NCBI GenBank assembly: GCA_039513195.1
Contig: JBCCRM010000001.1
Coordinates: 124,001-188,000, forward strand
Length of the DNA stretch: 64,000 bases
Source of the DNA: Thermohalobaculum sp039513195
Lineage (GTDB): Bacteria; Pseudomonadota; Alphaproteobacteria; Rhodobacterales; Rhodobacteraceae
Direction of reading: 5' to 3'
Position numbers and translations under genes: made by a program. Below the pieces are notes generated by a model. It made no database searches. It was not told the DNA's origin and saw only the letters and a program-made list of their open reading frames with translations. The first letter of the stretch is position 1; each line of letters starts with the position of its first letter. Below are positions 53,933 to 63,257 of the stretch, piece by piece.

Positions 53933-55318
53933 ATGGCTGCGTTCGACTATGACCTGTTCGTCATCGGCGGCGGTTCCGGCGGCGTGCGTGCTGGGCGCAT
54001 GGCGGCGCAGGCCGGCGCCAAGGTCGCGGTGGCGGAGGAGTTCCGCTATGGCGGCACCTGCGTGATCCGTGGCTGCGTGCCGAAGAAGCTGCTGGTCTAT
54101 GCGTCCGCCTTCGCCGAGGCGTTCGAGGATGCCGCCGGCTTCGGGTGGACGGTGGGGCCGCGCAGTTTCGACTGGGGCCGCCTGGTTCGCGCCAAGGACA
54201 ACGAGATCGGACGCCTGGAGGAAGTCTATATTCGCAATCTCGACAAGGCCGGTGCAGATGTCATGCGCACCCGTGCGACCGTCGTGGATCCGCATACGGT
54301 ACGGCTTGCGAATCACGGGCGTGAGGTGCGGGCGCGGCACATCTTGATTGCCACTGGAGGCGCACCCTTCGTGCCGGACTTTCCGGGGTCGGAGCATGCC
54401 ATCACCTCGAACGAGATTTTCGACATGCCGCGCTTGCCAAGCCGGATGGTTGTGGTTGGCGGCGGCTACATTGCCTGCGAGTTCGCGTGCATCCTGAACG
54501 GTTTCGGCACCGAGGTGACCCAGGTCTATCGGGGCGAGCAGATCTTGCGCGGGTTCGACGACGATATCCGCAACCACGTCGCCGATGAGATGCGGAAAAA
54601 GGGGATCGAGCTGCTGGTTCAGTCCGATGTGGCCGAGATTTCAGGCCATTCCGGCCGCCATCGGGTGCGCTTGACCACTGGTGAGGAGCGGGAGGCCGGG
54701 GCGATCCTCTACGCGACCGGGCGGCACCCAAACACGCGCGGCCTCGGCTTGGAGAAGGCGGGGGTGACGCTTGGCAATCGAGGCGCCGTGGTCGTCGATG
54801 ATTATTCGCAGACGTCGACCCCATCGATCTTCGCGGTCGGCGATGTTACGAACCGCGTGGCCCTGACCCCGGTTGCGATCCGCGAGGGCGCGGCTTTCGT
54901 CGAAACGGTCTATAAAGGAAATCCGACCAAGCCGGACCATGCGCTGATTCCGACTGCGGTGTTCACCCAGCCGGAGATCGGCACCGTCGGCATGACCGAG
55001 GCGGCGGCCCGGGAGGTCGAACCGGTGGAGATCTACCGCTCTGCCTTTCGACCGATGATGCACACGCTTTCGGGCCGGGACGAGCGGATGATGATGAAGC
55101 TGATTGTGGGGATCGAGAGCCGGCGTGTGCTCGGCTGCCACATCATCGGCCATGGCGCGGGCGAGATGATCCAGCTCGCGGGGATCGCCGTGAAGATGGG
55201 TGCGACCAAGGAGGATTTCGACCGGACCGTTGCCGTGCACCCGACCGCGGCCGAAGAGCTGGTGACCATGGCGAGCCCGATTGCGACCGATGCGGCGGTC
55301 GGGACGGTGAGCGCATAA
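53933..55318 (+). CDS. gor: Glutathione-disulfide reductase
   Basis: A 461-aa NADPH-dependent flavoenzyme that keeps glutathione reduced. FAD-binding GGGSGGVRAGRMAA lies near residues 12-25, the redox pair is GGTCVIRGCVPKKL (two cysteines five apart), the NADPH-binding GGGYIACEFA is mid-chain, and the C-terminal HPTAAEELVTM provides the catalytic histidine-glutamate pair. The GCVP form with arginine before it (IRGCVPKK) is typical for alphaproteobacterial glutathione reductases. GAGGAGA precedes the ATG. Confidence 0.94.
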   Translation: MAAFDYDLFVIGGGSGGVRAGRMAAQAGAKVAVAEEFRYGGTCVIRGCVPKKLLVYASAFAEAFEDAAGFGWTVGPRSFDWGRLVRAKDNEIGRLEEVYIRNLDKAGADVMRTRATVVDPHTVRLANHGREVRARHILIATGGAPFVPDFPGSEHAITSNEIFDMPRLPSRMVVVGGGYIACEFACILNGFGTEVTQVYRGEQILRGFDDDIRNHVADEMRKKGIELLVQSDVAEISGHSGRHRVRLTTGEEREAGAILYATGRHPNTRGLGLEKAGVTLGNRGAVVVDDYSQTSTPSIFAVGDVTNRVALTPVAIREGAAFVETVYKGNPTKPDHALIPTAVFTQPEIGTVGMTEAAAREVEPVEIYRSAFRPMMHTLSGRDERMMMKLIVGIESRRVLGCHIIGHGAGEMIQLAGIAVKMGATKEDFDRTVAVHPTAAEELVTMASPIATDAAVGTVSA

Positions 55319-55467
55319 CGCAGCGTTGGGCTGCGGCGGGCGATGCCGGCCGGCGATGCCGTATCGCGCAAGAATGCCTCACTGAGTGGCAGATGACGAC
55401 GCAAAGGGCTAAGTAATAGCGAAACGGGGTGCCCGTTTCAGATGCAAACGAAAGGTTTCGATCGACC

Positions 55468-56625
55468 ATGCCATTCAACAGCAATTCCGGCGGCGGAGGC
55501 GGCCCTTGGGGCGGTGGCGGACGCGGGGGCAGAAACCCGTGGGGCAACGGCTCCGGCGGCGGGGGCGGGGGCGGCGGGCCCCAGGGTCCTGACCTGGACG
55601 ACCTGCTGCGTAAAGGCCGCGACCAGCTGAAGGTTGTGCTTGGCGGCAAGGGCGGTGGCCCGGGCGGTTTTGGCGGTCGCGGTCGCGGCGGGCCAGGGTC
55701 GGGTATCGACAAGTTTCTGCCGATCCTTCTGCCGGCGATTTTGATTTTGGCCTGGGCCTATCAGTCGTTCTACCGCGTCGACACCGGCGAGCAGTCGGTT
55801 GAGTTGACGCTGGGGGAATGTCTCGCGCCCTGCATCGGCGACGAGGGGCTGAATTTCGCGCCCTGGCCCGTTCAAAGCTTCGAGATCCTGCCGGTCCGGC
55901 GGGAGAATACGATCGATATCGGCTCCGCCCGCCAAGGCGACCAGGGTCTGATGCTGACCGGCGACGAGAACATTGTCGACATCGACTTCAAGGTGGTGTG
56001 GAACATCGCAGAGCCGGACAAGTTCCTGTTCAACGTCGCCGATCCGACGCCAACGATCGCTGCCGTTTCGGAATCGGCCATGCGCGAGGTGATCGCCCAG
56101 TCCGAGCTGAAGCCGATCCTCAGCCGCGACCGGGCCATCATCAGCCAGGAGGTCCGGGAGCTGATCCAAAGTACCCTCGACAACTACGAGTCGGGTGTGA
56201 ACATCGTCCGGGTGAACTTCGATGATGCCGATCCACCGGCGCAGGTGATCGACGCCTTCCGGGACGTTCAGGCCGCAGAACAGGATCGCGACACCGAGGA
56301 AAAGCGCGCAGACGCCTATGCCAACCGGCGCCTTGCGGAGGCGCGAGGCGAGGTTGCCCAGATTTTGCAACAGGCGGAGGCCTATCGTGCCCAGGTGGTG
56401 AACGAGGCCAAGGGTGAGGCTGCACGTTTCGACTCGATATACGCCGAATACGCCAACGCACCGGCGGTCACCCGCAAGCGCCTCTATCTAGAGACCATGG
56501 AGCGGGTGTTCGGCGACGTGGAGAAGATCATCATCGACGAGGGCGTGACTGGCGGCAATGGCGGCCAGGGCGTGGTGCCTTTCCTGCCCTTGAACGATTT
56601 GCGCCGGCAACCGGGGACCAACTGA
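55468..56625 (+). CDS. hflK: HflK subunit of the FtsH-modulating membrane complex
   Basis: A 385-aa SPFH/Band-7 protein. The first 75 residues are glycine-rich, cytoplasmic and disordered; one membrane helix follows (FLPILLPAILILAWAYQSFYRV, near 88-108), then the periplasmic SPFH domain (EQSVELTLGE to about 300) and a coiled-coil end. The ATG is at 55468 (MPFNSNSGGGGGPWGG). It overlaps hflC by one nucleotide. HflK and HflC form a cage around the protease FtsH and limit its action on membrane proteins. Confidence 0.93.
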   Translation: MPFNSNSGGGGGPWGGGGRGGRNPWGNGSGGGGGGGGPQGPDLDDLLRKGRDQLKVVLGGKGGGPGGFGGRGRGGPGSGIDKFLPILLPAILILAWAYQSFYRVDTGEQSVELTLGECLAPCIGDEGLNFAPWPVQSFEILPVRRENTIDIGSARQGDQGLMLTGDENIVDIDFKVVWNIAEPDKFLFNVADPTPTIAAVSESAMREVIAQSELKPILSRDRAIISQEVRELIQSTLDNYESGVNIVRVNFDDADPPAQVIDAFRDVQAAEQDRDTEEKRADAYANRRLAEARGEVAQILQQAEAYRAQVVNEAKGEAARFDSIYAEYANAPAVTRKRLYLETMERVFGDVEKIIIDEGVTGGNGGQGVVPFLPLNDLRRQPGTN

Positions 56626-57497
56626 TGCGGAAACTGCCGATCATTCTAGGCGTTGCAGCAGCAACGCTTTTCGCCGTGCTCTCGTCGATCTTCATCGTCG
56701 ATGAACGCGAACAGGCGCTTGTGCTGCAATTCGGCGAGGTGAAGACCGAGGCGAAGGAACCGGGCCTCTACTTCAAAATCCCGTTCATCCAGGAGGTCGC
56801 CAAATACGAGGGGCGGATCCTGCCGTTGGAGACTTCGGAGCTGGAGGTCACGCCCGCCGATGAGCGTCGGCTTGTGGTGGACGCCTTCGCCCGCTGGCGG
56901 ATCGAGGATGTTGTCCGTTTCCGCCAGGCGGCGCAAACGGTCTTTCAGGCTCGGCAGCGGCTCGAATCGATCTTGAACGCCGCGCTCCGCGAGGTTCTCG
57001 GGTCGGTCAACCAGGCCGATGTGCTGAGCCCGGAACGGACCGTGCTGATGCTGCGGATCCGCGATGTGGCACGGCGGGAGGCGAAATCGCTCGGCGTCGA
57101 AGTCATCGATGTGCGGATCCGTCGCGCCGACCTGCCGGAGCAGAACCTGCAGGCAACCTTCGACCGTATGAATGCGGAGCGTCAGCGCGAAGCGGCCGAT
57201 GAACGGGCGCGCGGTAAGGAACGTGCCCAAGAGGTTCAGGCCGAGGCGGATCGCCGGGCGGTGGAGCTCGTCTCCGACGCGCAGCGCCAGGCCAATATCA
57301 TCCGCGGCGAGGCGGACGCGGAGCGCAACAAGATCTTCGCCGACTCGTTCGGGAAGGATGAAGAGTTCTTCGCCTTTTACCGGAGTTTGCGCGCCTATGA
57401 AGGCTCGCTGCGGGGGTCGAACTCCACCCTGGTGATCTCGCCCGACAGCGAGTTCTTCGACTACCTGAAGACCGACTCCGACCCCAGCTCACGGTAA
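56625..57497 (+). CDS. hflC: HflC subunit of the FtsH-modulating membrane complex
   Basis: A 290-aa partner of HflK. An N-terminal helix (IILGVAAATLFAVLSSIFIV) anchors it, followed by the SPFH domain with FIVDEREQALVLQFGEV and VVDAFARWRI, and a helical tail rich in Arg/Glu/Ala (near 185-240). Its ATG overlaps the hflK stop (TGATG). Length is slightly below that of E. coli HflC (334 aa). The hflK-hflC-DUF2065-degP order is common in alphaproteobacteria and groups membrane and periplasmic protein quality control. Confidence 0.93.
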   Translation: MRKLPIILGVAAATLFAVLSSIFIVDEREQALVLQFGEVKTEAKEPGLYFKIPFIQEVAKYEGRILPLETSELEVTPADERRLVVDAFARWRIEDVVRFRQAAQTVFQARQRLESILNAALREVLGSVNQADVLSPERTVLMLRIRDVARREAKSLGVEVIDVRIRRADLPEQNLQATFDRMNAERQREAADERARGKERAQEVQAEADRRAVELVSDAQRQANIIRGEADAERNKIFADSFGKDEEFFAFYRSLRAYEGSLRGSNSTLVISPDSEFFDYLKTDSDPSSR

Positions 57498-57559
57498 GTC
57501 GGCGCCGGAAATCGGGGGCCGTTGCGTGATGACGTGACGGTCCCAAAGGAACGGTGGCA

Positions 57560-57742
57560 ATGGATCTGATCGCGGCGCTCGCCTTGGTGCTTGTGTTGGA
57601 AGGGCTCGCGCTGGCCATTCTGGCGACGTCTTTGCCGGCGCTTATGGCAGATCTGCAGAACATCGGGCCAAGCCTGAGCCGCCAAATCGGTTTCGTGATG
57701 GTCGCATTGGGCTCGGTCCTGTATGTGTTGGTTCGCGGTTGA
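57560..57742 (+). CDS. DUF2065 small membrane protein
   Basis: A 60-aa protein with two hydrophobic helices (AALALVLVLEGLALAILA and IGFVMVALGSVLYVLV), matching the DUF2065/YjeT family. The start ATG 57560 has AAGGA 9 nt upstream; a GTG 6 nt earlier is too close. It sits between hflC and degP, a conserved place. Function is unknown, with a likely link to HflKC/FtsH inferred from context only. Confidence 0.85.
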   Translation: MDLIAALALVLVLEGLALAILATSLPALMADLQNIGPSLSRQIGFVMVALGSVLYVLVRG

Positions 57743-57842
57743 TCGGTGGTGTGTTCGTCTTGCTGGACGACTGCGATGACGCTGATGGCCGGGCCTGCGG
57801 GCGCTTGACGGGCAAGACGGAAAAACGACGGAGAAAGCAAGC

Positions 57843-59363
57843 ATGCTTCAGATCACGACCATGAGCCCGACACGGCTAGGCCGACAACTTCGCCGTCTTA
57901 CGGGCCTTGGCACGGGCGGCCTGGCCATCGCCGCCTTGATCGCAACAACTTTGGCAGGGGCACCGGCGGCGCTTGCGCAACCCGCAGGCGCCCCGGACAG
58001 CTTCGCTGATTTGGCCGAGCAGTTGAGCCCCGCGGTGGTCAATATCTCGACCGCGCAGAATGTCGACCGGCCGGATCGGCCGGAGCCGCCAGAGGGTGGA
58101 CCGCCCACACCGGATGGCGAGAACCCGTTTGAGGATTTGTTCCGCGACTTTTTCGAGCGCGGCCAGCCCCGCGGCCCGCGGCGGGTCCAGTCGCTCGGCT
58201 CGGGCTTTGTGATCAGTCCAGAGGGGTTTGTGGTCACCAACAACCATGTGATCGAGGATGCCGACGAGATCACCGTGAATTTCGTGGACGGCACCTCCCT
58301 CGATGCCGTCTTGATCGGCACAGATCCGAAAACCGACCTCGCATTGTTGAAGATCGAGAACGAGGAACCGCTGCCCTTCGTCAAATTCGGCGACAGCGAC
58401 GGGATCCGGGTGGGCGACTGGGTGCTGGCCATCGGAAACCCGTTCGGTCTGGGCGGCTCGGTGTCGGCCGGCATCATCTCGGCGCGTAATCGCGATATCA
58501 ATGCGGGTCCTTACGATGACTTTCTGCAAACCGATGCGGCCATCAACCGGGGCAATTCCGGCGGCCCGCTGTTCAACATGGAAGGCGATGTGGTCGGCGT
58601 GAACACAGCGATCATCTCGCCCACCGGCGGTTCGATCGGGATCGGTTTCTCGGTGCCTTCCAACCTGGCGCAAAGCGTTGTCGCGCAGCTGCGGGAGTTC
58701 GGTCAGACCCGGCGCGGATGGTTGGGCGTCCGGATCCAGACCGTCAACGATGAGTTGGCTGAGGCTTTGGGGTTGGAACGGCCGATGGGTGCGCTGGTCG
58801 CCGAGGTGACCGAGGGCGGGCCTGCCCAGGATGCCGGGGTCGAGGCCGGCGATGTCATCGTCAAATTCGATGGCGAGGATGTCGAGGAGATGCGCGATCT
58901 GCCCCGCATCGTCGCGGATACCCCGGTCGATTCGACGGTGCGTGTGGTGATTTTCCGCAAAGGAAAGACGCAAACCCTCAAGGTCAAGATCGGGTTGCTG
59001 GAGGAGGCCTCCGCCGGGTCCGGTCCGGCCGTTGCGGCTGTGCCGGAGGACAGCGCCGACACGGAGATCGCGTCGTTCGGCATGACCATTCGGGCGGTAA
59101 CCGATGCGGATCGCACGCAGTTCAGCATCCCCGACGATGTCGATGGCGTCTTGATCGCGGCTGTCGCCCCCGATAGCGCCGCGGCGGAGAAGGGTATGAA
59201 CCCGGGCGACGTGATCGTCGAAGTCGGGCAGGAGCCCGTCACCACGCCGGACGAGGTGGTCGAGCGGGTGGAAGCAGCCGAGGCGGACAGCAACAAATCG
59301 GTGTTGTTCCTGATCCAGTCGGGCGGCGATCTGCGCTTTGTGCCGCTAAGCTTCCCGGGCTGA
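57843..59363 (+). CDS. degP: Do-family periplasmic serine endopeptidase (DegP/MucD)
   Basis: A 506-aa HtrA/Do protease. A twin-arginine-free signal peptide runs to about residue 46 (TLAGAPAALAQ). The catalytic trio is H135 (TNNHVI), D165 (KTDLALLK) and S239 (RGNSGGPLF). Two PDZ domains follow at about 290-380 and 405-500. A proline-rich loop near 74-94 lies before the protease core. It degrades or refolds damaged periplasmic proteins. The start could be ATG 57843 or 57861. It follows hflK-hflC-DUF2065 and may be read from the same transcript. Confidence 0.95.
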   Translation: MLQITTMSPTRLGRQLRRLTGLGTGGLAIAALIATTLAGAPAALAQPAGAPDSFADLAEQLSPAVVNISTAQNVDRPDRPEPPEGGPPTPDGENPFEDLFRDFFERGQPRGPRRVQSLGSGFVISPEGFVVTNNHVIEDADEITVNFVDGTSLDAVLIGTDPKTDLALLKIENEEPLPFVKFGDSDGIRVGDWVLAIGNPFGLGGSVSAGIISARNRDINAGPYDDFLQTDAAINRGNSGGPLFNMEGDVVGVNTAIISPTGGSIGIGFSVPSNLAQSVVAQLREFGQTRRGWLGVRIQTVNDELAEALGLERPMGALVAEVTEGGPAQDAGVEAGDVIVKFDGEDVEEMRDLPRIVADTPVDSTVRVVIFRKGKTQTLKVKIGLLEEASAGSGPAVAAVPEDSADTEIASFGMTIRAVTDADRTQFSIPDDVDGVLIAAVAPDSAAAEKGMNPGDVIVEVGQEPVTTPDEVVERVEAAEADSNKSVLFLIQSGGDLRFVPLSFPG

Positions 59364-59430
59364 GATTCGACCAGATCCGATAGGCTAGCCGGGGCGGGGG
59401 CTGCGCCGGCTCTCTCCGAAGGTGGATCCC

Positions 59431-60612
59431 ATGCAAAGCTCTCAGCGCATCGCGGCGATCGTCGGCGGCAGCGGCGATGACGGTTGGTCGGTGCACTATC
59501 GGGCGCATGGCCTGGCCGCAGCGGGGGTGCCGGTCACCCGGCTGACAGTCGGCGATCACGATGTGAAGACCGATGCCTCGATCCTCGCCGCGATGCAGGG
59601 TGCGATGACCGGCGACAAGCTGGGCTATATGCCAGTATCAGGCATCGACCCGCTCAAGGCAGCAATTGCCGCGCGTGTCACTGCCCAGGGCGGCCCGCCC
59701 GTCAGTACAGAGGAGGTGGTGGTCACTCCGGGCGGTCAGGCGGCGCTCTATTGCGCGGCGATGGCGGCATTGGATCCGGGGCAGTCCTGCATCGTCCTCG
59801 ACCCATTTTACGCCACCTATCAGCAGACTGTCCGGGCTGTCTCTGCCAGACCGATCACTGTCGAGACGCGGGCCGAGGACGGCTTCCAGCCCGATCCGGA
59901 CGCCATCGCGGCTGCTTTGGCGCCGGACACGCGCGCGATCTTGATAAACACGCCCAACAACCCGACCGGCTGCGTCTACACGCGCGAGCGGTTGGAGGGG
60001 ATCGCCGCGCTTTGCCAGGCGCGGGATCTGTGGCTGATCTCCGACGAGGTCTATGATCGCCAGATCCACCACGGCGCCCATCTGAGCCCGCGGGTGCTGC
60101 CGGGCATGGCGGAGCGCACCATGGTGGTGAATTCGCTGTCGAAGAGCCACGCGATGACCGGCTCGCGCATCGGGTGGCTGGTGCTGCCGCCGCGTTCCGC
60201 CGAGCATGTGGTCGACCTGGCGATTGCGATGACCTACGGCATCCCGGGCTTTATCCAAGAAGCCGGGCTCTACGCCCTCACCCATGGCGGCGAGATCGAG
60301 GACGGCATCCGCGCGCGCTATCGGCGCCGCCGTGATCAGGCGCTGCAGGTGCTCGGCAGCGGCAATCTGGTTCGCGCCGTACCGCCGGCCGGCGGAATGT
60401 ATGTGATGCTCGACATTCGTGCGACGGGCCTCACCGGCATCGCGTTCGCCGAAGCCTTGCTGGAGCAAGAGCGCATTGCGGTGATGCCGGGAGAGAGCTT
60501 TGGCGCCGCCGCCGCCGGCCATGTCCGGGTCGCGCTAACGGTGCCCGACGAAGAACTGGCAGACGCCCTGGGCCGAATCGTGCAATTCGCAGGCGTCGTA
60601 AAGGCTGCTTAA
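59431..60612 (+). CDS. PLP-dependent class I/II aminotransferase
   Basis: A 393-aa fold-type I aminotransferase. ATG 59431 (MQSSQRIAAIVGGSG) follows GAAGGTGG; a GTG at 59422 is another option. The core shows TPGGQAALYCA, NTPNNPTGCVY, ISDEVYDR and the PLP lysine in SLSKSHAMTGSRIGW, then GGMYVMLDIR and RVALTVP. It resembles aspartate-type aminotransferases of the AspC/ArAT group, but substrate cannot be told. It stands alone after degP and is convergent with the next gene. Confidence 0.9.
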   Translation: MQSSQRIAAIVGGSGDDGWSVHYRAHGLAAAGVPVTRLTVGDHDVKTDASILAAMQGAMTGDKLGYMPVSGIDPLKAAIAARVTAQGGPPVSTEEVVVTPGGQAALYCAAMAALDPGQSCIVLDPFYATYQQTVRAVSARPITVETRAEDGFQPDPDAIAAALAPDTRAILINTPNNPTGCVYTRERLEGIAALCQARDLWLISDEVYDRQIHHGAHLSPRVLPGMAERTMVVNSLSKSHAMTGSRIGWLVLPPRSAEHVVDLAIAMTYGIPGFIQEAGLYALTHGGEIEDGIRARYRRRRDQALQVLGSGNLVRAVPPAGGMYVMLDIRATGLTGIAFAEALLEQERIAVMPGESFGAAAAGHVRVALTVPDEELADALGRIVQFAGVVKAA

Positions 60613-60623
60613 ATCCCCGCGCC

Positions 60624-60983
60624 TTATTGCTCCGGCGCGATCAGCCAGCGCCCGTCGTCGCCCTGGCAGCGACGGCCATTCGCCTCGACCGTTTTGCCTT
60701 TCGCCGCGATGGTGGCGATGTGGTGCAGCCGAATGCAAGGCCCCTCGCCAATCTCGGTGATCTCGACCGTCCCGGTGGACCCGGTTTCCGCATTTGCCCA
60801 TTCCGCCATGGCGCCGAGCGCCGGGTCCACGCCGTCATAGAGGGTGGCACCGGCGTCCCGGGCGGCCTGATAATCGCTGTTATCGAAATCGCCGTCGGCC
60901 AGCGAATTGGCAAGCCAGCCGGCGCCCGCCGGGCCCGCCACGACTGCAAGGGCAAGAGCGCCCGCAAGGATCCGTCCGGTCAT
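60624..60983 (-). CDS. Small secreted protein, surface-antigen-like end
   Basis: A 119-aa exported protein: signal peptide MTGRILAGALALAVVAGPAGA, then an Asp-rich mature part. The end CIRLHHIATIAAKGKTVEANGR with CQGDDGRWLI resembles the C-terminal domain of the 17-kDa/RT0821-type surface antigens, where a cysteine pair and a final W are typical (two cysteines here). Start ATG 60983. It is 43 nt downstream of glutamate dehydrogenase on the same strand. The family link is tentative. Confidence 0.65.
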   Translation of the reverse strand: MTGRILAGALALAVVAGPAGAGWLANSLADGDFDNSDYQAARDAGATLYDGVDPALGAMAEWANAETGSTGTVEITEIGEGPCIRLHHIATIAAKGKTVEANGRRCQGDDGRWLIAPEQ

Positions 60984-61026
60984 CTGTGCTTCTCCCTGTC
61001 CGCCCCAGCCCCCGTCGTTGCGGGGC

Positions 61027-62457
61027 TTAGAGGCCCTTTGCCTGATAGGTCTCGGCAACCCGCTTTATCGCCAGCGTGAAGCCCGCGGTGCGGAGGTCTG
61101 GCACATCATCACGCCTGTGCATCGTCTCCGACATCGCCTGATAGGCCACGCGCATGGTGTCGTCGAGACCGGAGCGCACCAGCTCCAGCTCGTCCGCCCC
61201 TTGGAGATAGCGCTGCTTGAAGCTGTTCGAGAGCGCGCCGCCGACAACCCGCTCCAGCTCATCGATCAGGAGCTGGTGGCGCTGTTCCTCCTGGCGCCGC
61301 TGCATGCGGCCGAAGCGGATATGGCTCAGGTTCTTTACCCACTCGAAATACGAGACCGTGACGCCGCCGGCATTGGCATAGAGATCCGGGATGATCACAA
61401 CGCCGCGGTCGCGGAGGATGTTGTTGGCGCCGGAGGTGATCGGGCCGTTCGCCGCCTCGATGATCAAGGGCGCCTTGATCCGGTGGGCATTGCCGAGATG
61501 GATAACCCCCTCGAGCGCCGCGGGGATCAGGATCTCGCACTCATGCTCGAGCAGCACGGCGCCGTCGTCGATGCTTTCGGCTCCGGGGAAGCCCTTCACA
61601 CCGCCGGTCTCCATCAGATGGGCGCGCACGGCATCGGGGTCGAGGCCCTGGGGGTTGAGGATCGCGCCATCGCGCTCGACGACGCCGATGATCTGGCAGT
61701 CATCCTCCTCGCGCAAGAACTTGGCGGCGTGATAGCCGACATTGCCCAGGCCCTGGACGATGACGCGCTTGCCCTGGAGCCCGCCTTCGAGGCCGCTGAG
61801 TTTCACATCCGCTGGGTGCCGAAAAAATTCGCGTAGGGCGTATTGGACGCCGCGGCCGGTGGCCTCGACCCGCCCGGCGATACCGCCGGCATTGCGGGGC
61901 TTTCCCGTGACGCAGGCGTTGCCGTCGATATCGGTGGTGTGCATGCGCTTATACTGGTCGGCCATCCAGGCCATCTCGCGCTCGCCAGTCCCCATATCCG
62001 GGGCGGGCACGTTTTGCGAGGGGTTGATGAGGTCGCGTTTGACCAGCTCGTAGGCGAAGCGCCGGGTGATCCGCTCCAACTCGTCGGCGTCCCAATCGCG
62101 GGGATTGATGCGCAAGCCGCCCTTGGAGCCGCCGAAGGGAACCTCGACCAGCGCGCATTTGTAGGTCATGAGCGCTGCGAGCGCCTCTACCTCGTCCTGG
62201 TGCACATTGTCGGCGTAGCGGATGCCGCCCTTCACCGGCTCCATATGCTCGGAATGGACCGAGCGGTAGCCAGTAAAGGTCTGGATTTCTCCGCGGAGTT
62301 TCACGCCGAAGCGGACCGTGTAGGTTGAGTTGCAGACCCTGATCTTCTCCGGCATCCCGGCCGGCAGATCCATCAGCGCGACGGCTTGGTCGAACATCAT
62401 GTTGACGCTGTCACGGAAGCTCGGCTCGGTCTTGCTCTGGTGGACGGTCTGGTTCAT
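61027..62457 (-). CDS. Glutamate dehydrogenase (Glu/Leu/Phe/Val family)
   Basis: A 476-aa glutamate dehydrogenase linking glutamate and 2-oxoglutarate. The N-terminal domain has GGIRYADNVHQDEVEALAALMTYKCALVEVPFGGSKGG with substrate lysines, and PAPDMGTGEREMAWM. The Rossmann motif is QGLGNVGYHAAKFL. The C-terminal part ends with LYANAGGVTVSYFEWVKNL. Coenzyme preference cannot be read. It is the second amino-acid dehydrogenase in the window beside the leucine-type at 41-42 kb. GGGGAACG precedes the ATG. Confidence 0.93.
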   Translation of the reverse strand: MNQTVHQSKTEPSFRDSVNMMFDQAVALMDLPAGMPEKIRVCNSTYTVRFGVKLRGEIQTFTGYRSVHSEHMEPVKGGIRYADNVHQDEVEALAALMTYKCALVEVPFGGSKGGLRINPRDWDADELERITRRFAYELVKRDLINPSQNVPAPDMGTGEREMAWMADQYKRMHTTDIDGNACVTGKPRNAGGIAGRVEATGRGVQYALREFFRHPADVKLSGLEGGLQGKRVIVQGLGNVGYHAAKFLREEDDCQIIGVVERDGAILNPQGLDPDAVRAHLMETGGVKGFPGAESIDDGAVLLEHECEILIPAALEGVIHLGNAHRIKAPLIIEAANGPITSGANNILRDRGVVIIPDLYANAGGVTVSYFEWVKNLSHIRFGRMQRRQEEQRHQLLIDELERVVGGALSNSFKQRYLQGADELELVRSGLDDTMRVAYQAMSETMHRRDDVPDLRTAGFTLAIKRVAETYQAKGL

Positions 62458-62536
62458 CGGCGTTCCCCTCGGCTATTTTGGCGCAAAGTCTGCGCCTTGG
62501 ACGGGAATCGGTCAACGAAAAGCAAATGAGCGCGGG

Positions 62537-62624
62537 GGGCGCCGCGTCTGGCATCCGGCCTGTGGCAATGCTGGCGCTCGCAGCGCGGCTGCAACGGCGG
62601 TGCCTGTGGGACGGCCGCGGGCGC
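62537..62624. repeat. Intergenic repeat, family 3, copy 2
   Basis: About 88 bp starting GGGCGCCGCGTCTGGCATC and ending CCTGTGGGACGGCCGCGGGCG, alignable over its length with 27459-27547. Between, CCGGCCTGTGGCAATGC is shared. It lies between the starts of the dehydrogenase and the end of the YHS gene. Confidence 0.6.
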
Positions 62625-62699
62625 TCTGCCGAGCGGCGGCATGGCGGGATGGCAGGCGCAGGGGAAGGCGCGCCGCCCAGCCGGGCGGCGCTGCATCGA

Positions 62700-63149
62700 T
62701 CAGTTCAGGATGCCCGGCCAATTGGCCGTGGCCGAGGCGATATGCCCGGGGATGTCCTTACGCCAGCGGGACTGGATGTCGGTATTGTAGTTTAGGTAGA
62801 GCTTGCCGTCGATGATGTCCCAGGCGTTGGGGTCGACCGGCGCGGTGTAGCCTTGGCTGACCGCCCAGGCGCAGTAGCCGCCGAACTGCGGCGCGTAGGC
62901 CTCTGGATCGGCGGCGAACAGATCGCGGTTGTCCGCCGACGCGAAAGACCAGGTGGCGCCCTGCCAGTCATGGGTGAAATCGGAGGAGCCTTCGACCGGG
63001 CGGCCTTCCTTATGGTAGGCGACCGGATCGTAGCCGCGGATGGCGTAGCCGAGCCAATTGGTAAACACGGCGTCCTTGCCGGCGAGGGCCGGAGTTGCAA
63101 CGGCGGCGGCGCCGATGGCGAGCGCGAAACGGCGGGTCATGGCGGTCAT
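62700..63149 (-). CDS. Secreted YHS-domain protein
   Basis: A 149-aa exported protein. MTRRFALAIGAAAVATPALAG is a signal peptide with two arginines; the alternative start is the M at residue 4. The domain begins near residue 33 (AIRGYDPVAYHKEGRPVEGS) and shows FASADNRDLFAADPEAYAPQFGGYCAWAVSQG (landmark YAPQFGGYCAWA), the pattern of YHS-like proteins often tied to metals. It probably binds a metal or small ligand in the periplasm. Alone, with no operon partner. Confidence 0.88.
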   Translation of the reverse strand: MTAMTRRFALAIGAAAVATPALAGKDAVFTNWLGYAIRGYDPVAYHKEGRPVEGSSDFTHDWQGATWSFASADNRDLFAADPEAYAPQFGGYCAWAVSQGYTAPVDPNAWDIIDGKLYLNYNTDIQSRWRKDIPGHIASATANWPGILN

Positions 63150-63257
63150 GGTGATCTCCTGGCATCTGACAGAGGGCTAGATGGGACGGAACGCCGCAGG
63201 GGGGAAGGGCAGTGCCCTCACGGCAGGTCACGGCCGCGTGATCGTCGGTTCCACCGC

